From: a virus
Length of the DNA: 64,000 nucleotides
Strand: one strand, 5' to 3'
IMG/VR virus record: IMGVR_UViG_3300022839_000011
Location: 24,701-88,700 of that record
Positions 32,056 through 38,688 of the stretch are shown here, in pieces; position 1 is the stretch's first letter, and every line of letters begins with the position of its first letter. The translations under genes and the position numbers were made by a program. The notes under the pieces were generated by a model. That model made no database searches. It saw only the letters and a list, made by a program, of their open reading frames with translations, and had not been told where the DNA came from.

Positions 32056-32086
32056 TATTTATACACTAATTATAATAGTTTGTCAA
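32056..32086 (-). promoter_or_regulatory. Combined early and late promoter for tRNA-fMet
   Basis: Minus strand TTGACA (32081-32086), 17-base spacer, then TATAAATA (32056-32063), which serves both as a sigma-70 -10 hexamer (TATAAA) and as a complete T4 late element. It lies 31 bases before the tRNA. Confidence 0.75.
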
Positions 32087-32089
32087 TAG

Positions 32090-32447
32090 TTAATTTGTAG
32101 CAGGCTGCACACATTATCATTAAGGTGCGCTTCGAGATTTAACGCTGATTTAAATCAGCCGCACCGCCGTTTGCTGTCTATGGGATTAGACGCTACAAAT
32201 TAACTAACTGTATGGCTTAACCGTCATAGTCGATACACCGTTATTGTTGGTGTATGATTCTCCTAGTTATGATAGCAACACCTTCGACTTGCCTACAGTC
32301 GAAGGTGTTGGATATGTTAAAGTGTTTTCTTCACCAGACCGATTTTAAATCCTATAAACAGAACGATCCATTTTCTGCGTTTACTCCTCGTGATGCGCTT
32401 CACTGCAAAGGCATTAGCAGGATAGGCGTGAGGGGGCATATTAATTT
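32090..32447 (-). other. Structured non-coding segment with 14-pair inverted repeat
   Basis: AGTTAATTTGTAGC (32088-32101 region) pairs over 14 bases with its complement near 32192-32205, enclosing hairpins GTCTA/TAGAC and GGTGCG/CGCACC, the latter containing GCTGATT/AATCAGC. A separate 13-pair hairpin occupies 32278-32311. A stretch at 32404-32440 is repeated at 32654-32690. No supported gene; a 40-codon frame at 32317-32439 lacks a ribosome site. Confidence 0.45.
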
Positions 32448-32523
32448 TGGTGGAGTATATCGGACTCGAACCGATCACATCTACGTTGCAAACATAGCGC
32501 TCTCCCAGATGAGCTAATACCCC
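32448..32523 (-). tRNA. tRNA-Ala (TGC)
   Basis: 76 bases. Acceptor GGGGTAT/ATACTCC, D-arm TAGCTCATCTGGGAGAGC, anticodon arm CTATG-TTTGCAA-CGTAG giving TGC, T-arm ATCGG-TTCGAGT-CCGAT, discriminator A, CCA encoded. Confidence 0.95.
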
Positions 32524-32541
32524 ATTATTATCTACTATTTA

Positions 32542-32618
32542 TGGCAGGAGCAGCGGGAATTGAACCCGCGTCGCAAGGTTTTGGAGACCCGCATTTTTCC
32601 AATTAGTACCACACCCCT
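32542..32618 (-). tRNA. tRNA-Trp (CCA)
   Basis: 77 bases. Acceptor AGGGGTG/TGCTCCT with G-U pairs, anticodon arm CGGGT-CTCCAAA-ACCTT (anticodon CCA), T-arm GCGGG-TTCAATT-CCCGC, discriminator G, CCA encoded. Confidence 0.9.
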
Positions 32619-32619
32619 G

Positions 32620-32627
32620 TATTTATA
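32620..32627 (-). promoter_or_regulatory. Late promoter upstream of tRNA-Trp
   Basis: TATAAATA on the minus strand directly adjoining the 5' end of the tRNA at 32618. Confidence 0.55.
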
Positions 32628-32703
32628 TTCTTATTATCAATCGGTCAAACCACAAAGACATTAGTAGAATATGCGTAAGGGGCTCATGTCGTATCTTAAT
32701 TTT

Positions 32704-32778
32704 TGGTGCTGATGGAGAGAATCGAACTCCCAATCTACTGATTACAAATCAGTTGCCTTACCATTCGGCCACATCAGC
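32704..32778 (-). tRNA. tRNA-Thr (TGT)
   Basis: 75 bases. Acceptor GCTGATG/CATCAGC, anticodon arm ACTGA-TTTGTAA-TCAGT (TGT), T-arm GGGAG-TTCGATT-CTCTC, discriminator A, CCA encoded. Confidence 0.95.
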
Positions 32779-33071
32779 GTGTTAGTTTAAATGGCGCCTC
32801 CAAGTTACCGTCTAGGTATACAAGCAATACATGGTAGCTAATCCACAATGCGTTCCATTGATTTTAAGGCCAATATGTCTCGAATAACTCAGATATTGTT
32901 TAGAGCGGCATATGGGAATCTAATCCGTTTCTTTGGTTTGAAAAACCAATGCCGCAAACTGTCTAGAGAGGGACCAATTGTCTCTAGCAGGTAGGAATTG
33001 CATAATCGCATCAACGAGTTGGGTCAAGCTCTCCGCATATGATTAGTGGTAATTCCTACAATTTTTTGAAG
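32779..33071 (-). other. Non-coding segment with tRNA-like inverted repeats
   Basis: No gene. Three bounded units on the minus strand: GTAGGAATT/AATTCCTAC (about 70 bases), CTAGAGA/TCTCTAG hairpin, and GCGGCAT/ATGCCGC enclosing TTGGTTT/AAACCAA and GGA/TCC hairpins. The last resembles a tRNA acceptor with two arms but is only 51 bases. These could be decayed tRNAs or small structured RNAs. Confidence 0.4.
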
Positions 33072-33281
33072 TTATTTTGTAAAATAACTTCGCCTTGAAC
33101 CGTTACCAAGAATTTCATCTGTATTCAGATACCGAAATCCTGCATAGTTATTAGTATCCATCAAAACATACTCAATCATTGCACATACCGCTTCGCGCCC
33201 ATCCGCAGTGCTATCTTTTGCAGACAGTGCAGCATTAGCAGCATTCAATAACTTACCGACTTCAATTGTCTTGCGTTTCAT
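33072..33281 (-). CDS. Small hypothetical protein (69 residues)
   Basis: 69 residues. Helical, starts MKRKTIEVGKLLNAANAALS, continues REAVCAMIEYVLMDTNNYAGF and ends NGSRRSYFTK. I recall similar small proteins in other T4-like phages without function. Early promoter at 33318-33346. Located just before the bilin reductase gene in the genome but downstream in transcription. Confidence 0.6.
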   Translation of the reverse strand: MKRKTIEVGKLLNAANAALSAKDSTADGREAVCAMIEYVLMDTNNYAGFRYLNTDEILGNGSRRSYFTK

Positions 33282-33317
33282 GTCATATTTCCTTTAGGTT
33301 TTATGCAACTTACAATT

Positions 33318-33346
33318 ACATTAAACGAAGTTCTTAGTGTTGTCAA
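33318..33346 (-). promoter_or_regulatory. Early promoter
   Basis: Minus strand TTGACA (33341-33346), 17-base spacer, TAATGT (33318-33323). It sits between the bilin reductase stop and the 69-residue gene. Confidence 0.75.
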
Positions 33347-33350
33347 CATC

Positions 33351-34037
33351 TTATTTAATTTCTGGAAAAAGACATTCTTGTATAAATGTTTTCACATCTT
33401 CTTCGGACAATCCCAAACTAACCATTGTTTTAGGTGTATGTGGGTTTTGCTTCTGATAATAGGCGTAGCGATTTTGTGCTTCTTGCACCGAAATTGTATC
33501 AGATGTATCGTTAGTTTTTCCTATACCCAAAAGATATTTATCTATGCTTTTGTAACTGACTTCTACAATCTGATCAATCTCTTCTGTATTATTTACATTA
33601 CCTGCTGCAATCATATGGGGGCTAAAAATAGCTTTTGCCCAATCTGGTAGATCGCGTTTCTTTCGCCATTCTAAACTATCAACTTCTTCACCAAAATTGA
33701 CAATCATTTCATGTTCAGTATCTACGCTTGCAGAATAATCATGAAAAAATCCAGTAATTTTATTTTTGCCTGCAATTACATCAAGACCGAAAATGGGGCC
33801 ATTATTGTGTAGGTGTGGAAATATGCAACAATGCATCATCCAAAGACCTTTTGTATCTCTAACATCTACTACATCAACGTGTGCGCGACGATAGTTTTCG
33901 CTGATCCATACTCTATTGACCCAGTTTGGTTTATTAAACTGCGCCATGCCTTTTTCAAATACTTCATGTCCATCAGATTCAAATCTTTGAACTAACCTAT
34001 CTTGAATACCGACAAGTGCATCCCAAACTTGACTCAT
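33351..34037 (-). CDS. pcyX: Ferredoxin-dependent bilin reductase (PcyX/PcyA-like)
   Basis: 228 residues, close to the family norm of 230-250. Segments typical of ferredoxin-dependent bilin reductases occur in order: ISENYRRAHVDVVD, LWMMHCCIFPHLHNNGPIFG, LDVIAGKNKITGFFHDYS and LPDWAKAIFSPHMIAAGNV. The C-terminus YYQKQNPHTPKTMVSLG is also family-like. The enzyme reduces biliverdin IX-alpha to a coloured bilin; PcyX proteins of oceanic viruses make phycoerythrobilin. With the heme oxygenase at 20234-20785 it would complete a heme-to-bilin route, though no phycobiliprotein is seen. Subfamily (PcyX versus PcyA or PebS) is inferred from the non-cyanobacterial setting. Confidence 0.85.
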   Translation of the reverse strand: MSQVWDALVGIQDRLVQRFESDGHEVFEKGMAQFNKPNWVNRVWISENYRRAHVDVVDVRDTKGLWMMHCCIFPHLHNNGPIFGLDVIAGKNKITGFFHDYSASVDTEHEMIVNFGEEVDSLEWRKKRDLPDWAKAIFSPHMIAAGNVNNTEEIDQIVEVSYKSIDKYLLGIGKTNDTSDTISVQEAQNRYAYYQKQNPHTPKTMVSLGLSEEDVKTFIQECLFPEIK

Positions 34038-34073
34038 AAGAAACTCCTAAATTTTAATACTAATAAGTAATAA

Positions 34074-34150
34074 TGGTAGGCCAGGTAGGACTTGAACCTA
34101 CAACCTCTCCCTTATGAGGGGATTGCTCAAACCAATTGAGCTACTGGCCC
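34074..34150 (-). tRNA. tRNA-Met or tRNA-Ile2 (CAT)
   Basis: 77 bases. Acceptor GGGCCAG/CTGGCCT, D-arm TAGCTCAATTGGTTTGAGC, anticodon arm ATCCC-CTCATAA-GGGAG (CAT), T-arm GTAGG-TTCAAGT-CCTAC, CCA encoded. Elongator Met and lysidine Ile cannot be separated here. Confidence 0.88.
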
Positions 34151-34171
34151 ACGATTATTACTTCTTAATAC

Positions 34172-34200
34172 AATGTACCATGTTAAACTTTTCGTGTCAA
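34172..34200 (-). promoter_or_regulatory. Early promoter for tRNA and bilin reductase
   Basis: Minus strand TTGACA (34195-34200), 17-base spacer, TACATT (34172-34177), 22 bases upstream of the CAT tRNA at 34150 and likely reading into the bilin reductase gene. Confidence 0.7.
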
Positions 34201-34227
34201 CATGTATTACCGAATTTTATTGTATTT

Positions 34228-34319
34228 TGGCGGAAATAGTGGGATTCGAACCCACGGGGGGCTTTCACCCCCTCTCGCTTTCAAGGCGAGTGCAATAAGC
34301 CAGACTCTACCATATTTCC
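34228..34319 (-). tRNA. tRNA-Ser (TGA)
   Basis: 92 bases, class II. Acceptor GGAAATA/TATTTCC, anticodon arm CTCGC-CTTGAAA-GCGAG (TGA), variable arm GGGGG-TGAAA-GCCCC, T-arm GTGGG-TTCGAAT-CCCAC, discriminator G, CCA encoded. Its variable-arm 3' half matches the remnant at 35260-35300. Confidence 0.93.
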
Positions 34320-34320
34320 T

Positions 34321-34980
34321 TTATGATACGTATACCTTATCACAATCATAAACAATTTCGCATATTCTTCTGCATTTACCAATGTCCAGCAAGTTATTAG
34401 TTCTAATACTTGATTCCATATCAATCCAATAGTTTTGATTTTTCATAGCATCACTACTAATTAATTCCTTGACATTATTTTCAGAAATTCCACCTGCATA
34501 TCCAACTAATTTGTCACCTGATGAATTAGAAGTTGGCCATGCATTAGGATGAATTCCTCTACCACCTGATGGGTCATAAAGCAAGTCACCAAAATCACTA
34601 TATGGTGACTCAAAAGTTGTGGGGTCTCGATGTTGAATTGCAAGGTCATAATAATAATGAAGATTACGCAAGGCATCTTTGTTGTAATTCTTAGCAATCG
34701 CATTTATCTGTACCCTATCAAACAAATGACAAATACTAGGCATTTCCGAAGTTAGTAAAGTAGATATTGATATAGATCCGCAAAGGTGAATTGACATCGA
34801 ACCTAACGCTTTGCGCGCGTAATTTATGAAGTCAAATGAAGGATACCTCGGATTATTCTTGGGATTTTCACTACATAAAATTCCCCATTCAATAGGATAC
34901 TCTTTTTGTAATGTATAAGCCTCGTACAAGTTTGTATGTTCATCAATTCCAGTAAAAGTAATAAATTTGGGTTTAGACAT
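34321..34980 (-). CDS. TrpF-like (beta/alpha)8-barrel protein
   Basis: 219 residues. Order of motifs fits phosphoribosylanthranilate isomerase-type barrels: strand 1 KFITFTGIDEHTN, SIHLCG (strand 3), VQINAIAKNY, then the phosphate-binding loops LYDPSGGRGIHP and VGYAGGISENNV and a final strand YWIDMESSIR. True TrpF uses Cys and Asp residues; LCG and DPS occupy comparable places. Some phages carry such TrpF-like proteins of unknown substrate. It may act on a sugar phosphate or nucleotide rather than in tryptophan synthesis. It lies one base upstream of tRNA-Ser(TGA). Confidence 0.7.
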   Translation of the reverse strand: MSKPKFITFTGIDEHTNLYEAYTLQKEYPIEWGILCSENPKNNPRYPSFDFINYARKALGSMSIHLCGSISISTLLTSEMPSICHLFDRVQINAIAKNYNKDALRNLHYYYDLAIQHRDPTTFESPYSDFGDLLYDPSGGRGIHPNAWPTSNSSGDKLVGYAGGISENNVKELISSDAMKNQNYWIDMESSIRTNNLLDIGKCRRICEIVYDCDKVYVS

Positions 34981-35259
34981 ATTTCACCTATGTTTTGTGG
35001 TTATTTAGTGAATAAGTATCCTATGCAGGTCGCTAATCTGCTTACCTTTCGGCCCTTTGGGTATCCCCGATGTATCATTCCGCAGTCATTGAAACCCCGT
35101 TCCCTGTTGCTGCTTCATAGCTTATACTAATAGGATATTCTTTAGGTACTTTTTATGTGTTACCCTTAATGCAAAGCCTGAGAAAGCATTTAACGGTTTT
35201 ACCAGCATCTTTTCTGGGCATAAAGTAAGTGTCTCTGATACAAATACACCACATAAAAT
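34981..35259 (-). other. Non-coding segment with two inverted-repeat units
   Basis: No gene. Unit one: TATCCTAT near 35009 pairs with ATAGGATA near 35129, enclosing GCAG/CTGC and other hairpins (about 130 bases). Unit two: TTTTATGTG near 35151 pairs with CACATAAAA near 35249 (about 105 bases). Both have the same layout as other inter-tRNA segments. Confidence 0.4.
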
Positions 35260-35300
35260 TGGTGGGTAGGGTTGGATTTGAACCAACGAGGGGCTTTCAC
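35260..35300 (-). pseudogene. tRNA-Ser remnant, 3' part (T-arm, acceptor, CCA)
   Basis: Acceptor 3' strand CCTACCC with discriminator A and encoded CCA, T-arm GTTGG-TTCAAAT-CCAAC, and the 3' half of the variable arm TGAAAGCCCC. The matching 5' part is at 36388-36422, 1.1 kb away, beyond an inserted gene on the opposite strand. Confidence 0.75.
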
Positions 35301-35305
35301 AATCT

Positions 35306-35313
35306 TATAAATA
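35306..35313 (+). promoter_or_regulatory. Late promoter of the inserted gene
   Basis: TATAAATA on the plus strand, 67 bases before the ATG at 35380, inside the insertion. Confidence 0.75.
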
Positions 35314-35379
35314 GTATTGTAACTCGCGGTGACATCCACGAAACCCAGTTACTCTAGAAACATAGAGGAGTTCCAGCAT

Positions 35380-36390
35380 ATGACTATTTATAGCAAATTT
35401 GTATACCCAGAAAAGTTAGTTTCACCTGACAATGGTTACATTTGTAGAAGAATAACTAAGCAAAATATTAAAAATTTTGGTTTTTCTTCTGTAGATGAAT
35501 TAAGATTAAAATATCCAGATTTTCCTCTATCTTGTTCTGATTTTAATATTAAGAATTCAGAAGCAATTAAAAGAGGGATCAAAGATACAAATCTTGAAAA
35601 ATCAAAGAGATTTGAAAAAACAAGACAATCAAGAGAACTAAAATATTTTGAAAATCCAAACATTTGCGACAGATGTAGTAACATCAAAGATTACAAAAGA
35701 AGAAATAATATGTTCTGTTCTAAATCGTGTGCCAATCGCCAAGAACATCGCTCTTCTACTAAATTGTCTATATCTAATGCTTTAAGATTACATTTTTCTA
35801 CTATATGTGATGTGAATTTCAGAGAATGCAACAAGTGCAAAAAACTATTTACCAGTTCCACAACTTTGAAGAATAACAAAACAAGTTTGTGTAAAGTGTG
35901 CATTAGTAAACTCAAAAAATACAATCCAAAAATATTATATTTAGGCGAGTATACCAAGGTAAAACCTTGTCTTAAATGTGGAAATTATACTAAAAATTAT
36001 TGTGGTAGACACTGCAACAATTGTATATCAACCCTATCAGAATACAGGAACCGTGCATCTTTTACTTTTAATGTTTTTGATTACCCTAGCGAATTTGATC
36101 TTGGTCTGATAGAATTATACGGATTTTATTCACCTAATGGATATAAGAGAAGGAATAAAACGCCAAACCATAATGGAGTTTCTAGAGATCACATGATTTC
36201 TGTGTCATTTGCATTTAAAACCAATGTTGATCCAGATTTAATTTCACACCCAGCAAATTGCAGAATAATGAAACACAACGGAGTTGATGGTAATAATTCC
36301 AAGAAAGGAAATTCATCAATAACACTTGATGAATTGCTATTAAGAATAAGTGAATGGAATAATAAATACGGTGTTGATACTAAAATGTAG
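35380..36390 (+). CDS. Zinc-finger HNH-like homing endonuclease
   Basis: 336 residues from the ATG at 35380, which has GAGGAG nine bases upstream (an ATG at 35329 has none). Several Cys-x2-Cys pairs form zinc ribbons: CDRCSN/CSKSC, CNKCKK/CKVC and CLKCGN/CGRHCNNC. Near the C-terminus SRDHMISVSFAF then NCRIMKHNGVDGNNSKK looks like a diverged HNH motif with the His and Asn residues. It stands alone on the plus strand with its own promoter inside a broken tRNA. Endonuclease function is inferred from motif and location. Confidence 0.72.
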   Translation: MTIYSKFVYPEKLVSPDNGYICRRITKQNIKNFGFSSVDELRLKYPDFPLSCSDFNIKNSEAIKRGIKDTNLEKSKRFEKTRQSRELKYFENPNICDRCSNIKDYKRRNNMFCSKSCANRQEHRSSTKLSISNALRLHFSTICDVNFRECNKCKKLFTSSTTLKNNKTSLCKVCISKLKKYNPKILYLGEYTKVKPCLKCGNYTKNYCGRHCNNCISTLSEYRNRASFTFNVFDYPSEFDLGLIELYGFYSPNGYKRRNKTPNHNGVSRDHMISVSFAFKTNVDPDLISHPANCRIMKHNGVDGNNSKKGNSSITLDELLLRISEWNNKYGVDTKM

Positions 36391-36422
36391 TCTCCCGCCA
36401 TCGACCACTCGGCCACCTACCC
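36388..36422 (-). pseudogene. tRNA-Ser remnant, 5' part (acceptor, D-arm, anticodon 5' arm)
   Basis: GGGTAGG acceptor strand pairs with CCTACCC at 35264-35270. D-arm TGGCCGAGTGGTCGATGGC is typical of serine tRNAs. The anticodon stem GGAGA and CT of the loop follow; the next base is already the inserted gene's stop codon. The anticodon is lost. Confidence 0.75.
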
Positions 36423-36495
36423 ATTTCGTCAAGAACAATATTATAAACGTAGTTTTATTGTCATTACTACACGTTTCATAATCTTGTTCTCTGTG

Positions 36496-36569
36496 TCTCT
36501 CAAGTAGGATTTGAACCTACGACCTTCCGCTCCCAAAGCGGACGCGCTACCAAACTGCGCTATTAAGAG
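36496..36569 (-). tRNA. tRNA-Pro (TGG)
   Basis: 74 bases without encoded CCA. Acceptor CTCTTAA/TTGAGAG, anticodon arm TCCGC-TTTGGGA-GCGGA (TGG), T-arm GTAGG-TTCAAAT-CCTAC. Confidence 0.92.
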
Positions 36570-36830
36570 TTAGATTATAGCTTCAACACTATCGTAGTTG
36601 ACAACGGCACAAATCTAAGTCTGTGCAGGTAACACTATTTTACATAGCCGCATTACCATAGCTCTCCTTAATTATGACCTGTAGATAATTTCTATAGACT
36701 TAACTACAGCCCCATAATTAAACTTTGAAGTTCTAGCAGAGAATGTGATATTCTCTGCTAGAACATACCGCAGTTACTAAGCATACAATCCCGCAAGTGG
36801 CATATGCTTTTTGCTTAGGTTATAAAAACT
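36570..36830 (-). other. Non-coding segment with long hairpins
   Basis: No gene. A 15-pair hairpin occupies 36730-36764 (arms GTTCTAGCAGAGAAT and complement, five-base loop). Another unit is TTAATTATG/CATAATTAA enclosing CTGTAG/CTACAG, and a GCACA/TGTGC hairpin lies to its left. The 15-pair hairpin could be a terminator or RNase III site between tRNAs. Confidence 0.45.
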
Positions 36831-36907
36831 TGGTGGTGCTTTTTGGATTCGAACCAAAGACCTTACCATTATGAGTGGTATGCTCTCACCATCTGAGCTA
36901 AAGCACC
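36831..36907 (-). tRNA. tRNA-Met (CAT)
   Basis: 77 bases. Acceptor GGTGCTT/AAGCACC, D-arm TAGCTCAGATGGTGAGAGC, anticodon arm TACCA-CTCATAA-TGGTA (CAT), T-arm TTTGG-TTCGAAT-CCAAA, CCA encoded. Confidence 0.92.
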
Positions 36908-36928
36908 GATACAATAGCACGTAATATT

Positions 36929-37012
36929 TGGCTCCAATGGTAGGACTCGAACCTACAGTGCTTTCGCGTCAGATTAACAGTCTGATGAGTTTACCAGTTC
37001 TTCTACATTGGA
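36929..37012 (-). tRNA. tRNA-Asn (GTT) with extended variable loop
   Basis: 84 bases. Acceptor TCCAATG/CATTGGA, anticodon arm TCAGA-CTGTTAA-TCTGA (GTT), T-arm GTAGG-TTCGAGT-CCTAC, discriminator G, CCA encoded. The variable region CGCGAAAGCACT is longer than the usual five bases. Confidence 0.88.
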
Positions 37013-37085
37013 ATATTCTATTTTTTTATACATATCAACTTATAACTTTGTACATGTCAACATTTATTTTAGTATCTAATTGTTT

Positions 37086-37175
37086 TGGCGGAGTAGTTCG
37101 AGCTCGAATCGAATAGACATTTGCCTACGTTTTGTTTAGCAAACAAACCAGCCAACCTTGACTGCTATCTACTCC
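37086..37175 (-). tRNA. tRNA-Ser (GCT)
   Basis: 90 bases, class II. Acceptor GGAGTAG/CTACTCC, anticodon arm TTTGT-TTGCTAA-ACAAA (GCT), T-arm TTCGA-TTCGAGC-TCGAA, discriminator G, CCA encoded. Confidence 0.88.
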
Positions 37176-37627
37176 TTTTCAGACTTTTAATATCGTATAT
37201 AGTTATTTTCATATATTATTGTACCTCGGATATACTGTATACACATTATCCTGAACATTTCCGAGGGCAGCGATAGTAATATAAAATGTTCACGTGATTA
37301 CTTTATATTACTTGTGTAATGTGTTAGGCTCTATCCACTGCTGGACGATTTAACTAAGGGCATGGTTTGCCTTAGTACCATGTTTAGTTTCATATATGAA
37401 TTCACAAACTCACATATGAAACTAAAATTTACAATCTTGATTTATTGGCTCATCACCATACAAGATCAATGTTTCATTTCTATTATCGGCTTTTCAACCT
37501 AAGAACATTTATAGTTAGTTTTAAAGAGCGTGTTATTATCTTATGTATTCATTGTGGTCTATTTATACAGCGTTGTCAATAACTATATTTTTTTTCTTGA
37601 TTATTTCGTTACTGACAATAAAGTAGA
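37176..37627 (-). other. Leader region of the tRNA cluster with inverted repeats and a late promoter
   Basis: No gene. TATAAATA on the minus strand at 37559-37566 would start late transcription of the cluster. Downstream are CCTCGG/CCGAGG, AGTAATATAAA/TTTATATTACT, ACTAAGG/CCTTAGT and TAGTTTCATAT/ATATGAAACTA pairings. The stem-loop at 37439-37471 is a diverged copy of the one at 30746-30779. Confidence 0.5.
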
Positions 37628-37792
37628 TTACCCCATATCAGCAAAATCTTCAAGTGTAGTTACCAAGCCATCAAAATCTTCATTTGGGCCAAGTAGATCT
37701 GCAAGTCCATAAACCATATCACCATATTCTTCTGCCAGCGAATCAAGATATTCTTCACGATTCACAAAACCATTATTTTCGTATGCATTCAT
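37628..37792 (-). CDS. Small acidic conserved phage protein (54 residues)
   Basis: 54 residues, ATG at 37792. Sequence NREEYLDSLAEEYGDMVYGL then LLGPNEDFDGLVTTLEDFAD resembles a small acidic family found in T4-like phages. Ends the small-gene run before the tRNA cluster. The good codon pattern and family-like motif support it. Function unknown. Confidence 0.6.
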   Translation of the reverse strand: MNAYENNGFVNREEYLDSLAEEYGDMVYGLADLLGPNEDFDGLVTTLEDFADMG

Positions 37793-37793
37793 A

Positions 37794-38015
37794 TTAGCGC
37801 TCCAAAATTACGATACTGCCAAAGTACCTATCAAATGTCAATACAAGATTTTCGTAATCACCACTTTTCATTTCGTTTATGATTGGCTCGTGATCTATAC
37901 CGATTTGCTTTGCAAAGTTTTTCGCATATCCCATTAGAGCATATGCATTACCATCAGGCCCTGTAAGGTCCAAAACAATTTCACGATTTTCACTTTTTTT
38001 ACGAATCATGTTCAA
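37794..38015 (-). CDS. Conserved phage protein (73 residues)
   Basis: 73 residues, containing DLTGPDGNAYALMGYAKNFA, a motif I recognise from several large phages, then a helical C-terminal half with YFGSIVILER. Overlaps the upstream gene by four bases. Function unknown. Confidence 0.6.
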   Translation of the reverse strand: MNMIRKKSENREIVLDLTGPDGNAYALMGYAKNFAKQIGIDHEPIINEMKSGDYENLVLTFDRYFGSIVILER

Positions 38016-38260
38016 ACTTTCATTGGTAGTTTTGGATCAAGTCCAAGCGATGTTGCATGTTCAACGGCTTCTTTTTGTGTCCCAAAAACCATCGAAGAGT
38101 ATTCAAATAGTCCTTTACCTTCGCGGATGGCTCGCCCACCCATTATACCCGACATGGTTGCTTTTACGCGGCGGCAGCAAGAGGTAGGAAGACTACCTAC
38201 ATAACCGAAACGACCCGAAGGGAATTTAATCACATGAAGACCAATTTTTGCACCAAACAT
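38012..38260 (-). CDS. Hypothetical protein (82 residues)
   Basis: 82 residues, beta-rich N-terminus with FPSGRFGYVGSLPTSCCRRV, then a helix with GTQKEAVEHATSLGLDP. Such 'F-P-S-G-R-F-G-F-V-G-x-V-P' proteins occur in phages and plasmids near DNA-binding genes. It couples to 37794-38015. Early promoter at 38289-38317. Confidence 0.55.
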   Translation of the reverse strand: MFGAKIGLHVIKFPSGRFGYVGSLPTSCCRRVKATMSGIMGGRAIREGKGLFEYSSMVFGTQKEAVEHATSLGLDPKLPMKV

Positions 38261-38288
38261 TTAAAATCTCCTCTTTCATTACTTTTCT

Positions 38289-38317
38289 AATGTAGGGTAT
38301 TTATTCTAACTTGTCAA
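38289..38317 (-). promoter_or_regulatory. Early promoter
   Basis: Minus strand TTGACA (38312-38317), 17-base spacer, TACATT (38289-38294), 29 bases before the ATG at 38260. Confidence 0.75.
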
Positions 38318-38679
38318 GTTTTATTTTTTACATATTCTATAAGCGATTTAGTAATAACAACTTCCATCTCGTATGCTTCTTTTTCCCACCAGCGTTCCAT
38401 GTATGGAATTTTGTCGTCAAAATGAGCCGACAAATTATTTTTCATAAATTGCTTAACATGTGTCATTTCATGCGCAAGGGTAACAAGCATTTGACCAATA
38501 TCTTGTGATTTCAATACCACCATAAAATCATTTGGCGAATTTTCATAACATGCACCATTGGGCTTGATAGTATCATCAACAAAAATGTGAATGTTTGGTA
38601 CTTCGATTCCCAAACATTCGCACATATGCACAACACATTCTGTAATGAAATCGTCATTCATGCCTTCAATGGTCAGCAT
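38314..38679 (-). CDS. SprT-like zinc metallopeptidase
   Basis: 121 residues. The zinc motif HEMTH (in VTLAHEMTHVKQFM) is intact and the C-terminal helix contains an acidic residue region (RWWEKEAYEMEVVI) where the third ligand is expected. Small SprT/minigluzincin-like proteins are frequent in phages; the same fold is encoded again at 42047-42451. Substrate unknown. Confidence 0.72.
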   Translation of the reverse strand: MLTIEGMNDDFITECVVHMCECLGIEVPNIHIFVDDTIKPNGACYENSPNDFMVVLKSQDIGQMLVTLAHEMTHVKQFMKNNLSAHFDDKIPYMERWWEKEAYEMEVVITKSLIEYVKNKT

Positions 38680-38688
38680 AATATTTCC

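Larger units (their letters stand above)
35301..36390 (+). mobile_element. Homing-endonuclease insertion in a tRNA-Ser gene
   Basis: About 1.09 kb on the plus strand inserted in a minus-strand tRNA. It contains a late promoter (35306-35313) five bases from the left junction, a GAGGAG ribosome site, and one gene whose stop codon falls at the anticodon loop of the tRNA. The tRNA's 3' anticodon arm and 5' half of the variable arm (about 15 bases) are missing, so the tRNA is destroyed, not merely interrupted. Confidence 0.7.

Noticed and set aside
32317-32439. A 40-codon frame (MPPHAYPANAFAV...) between tRNAs
   Set aside because: No ribosome site, lies in a structured non-coding stretch, and the related repeat at 32654-32690 has no start codon.
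35301-36390. Group I intron in tRNA-Ser
   Set aside because: The break is after U33 as in some introns, but the gene lies on the opposite strand and the downstream fragment lacks the 3' half of the anticodon arm, so splicing could not restore a tRNA.
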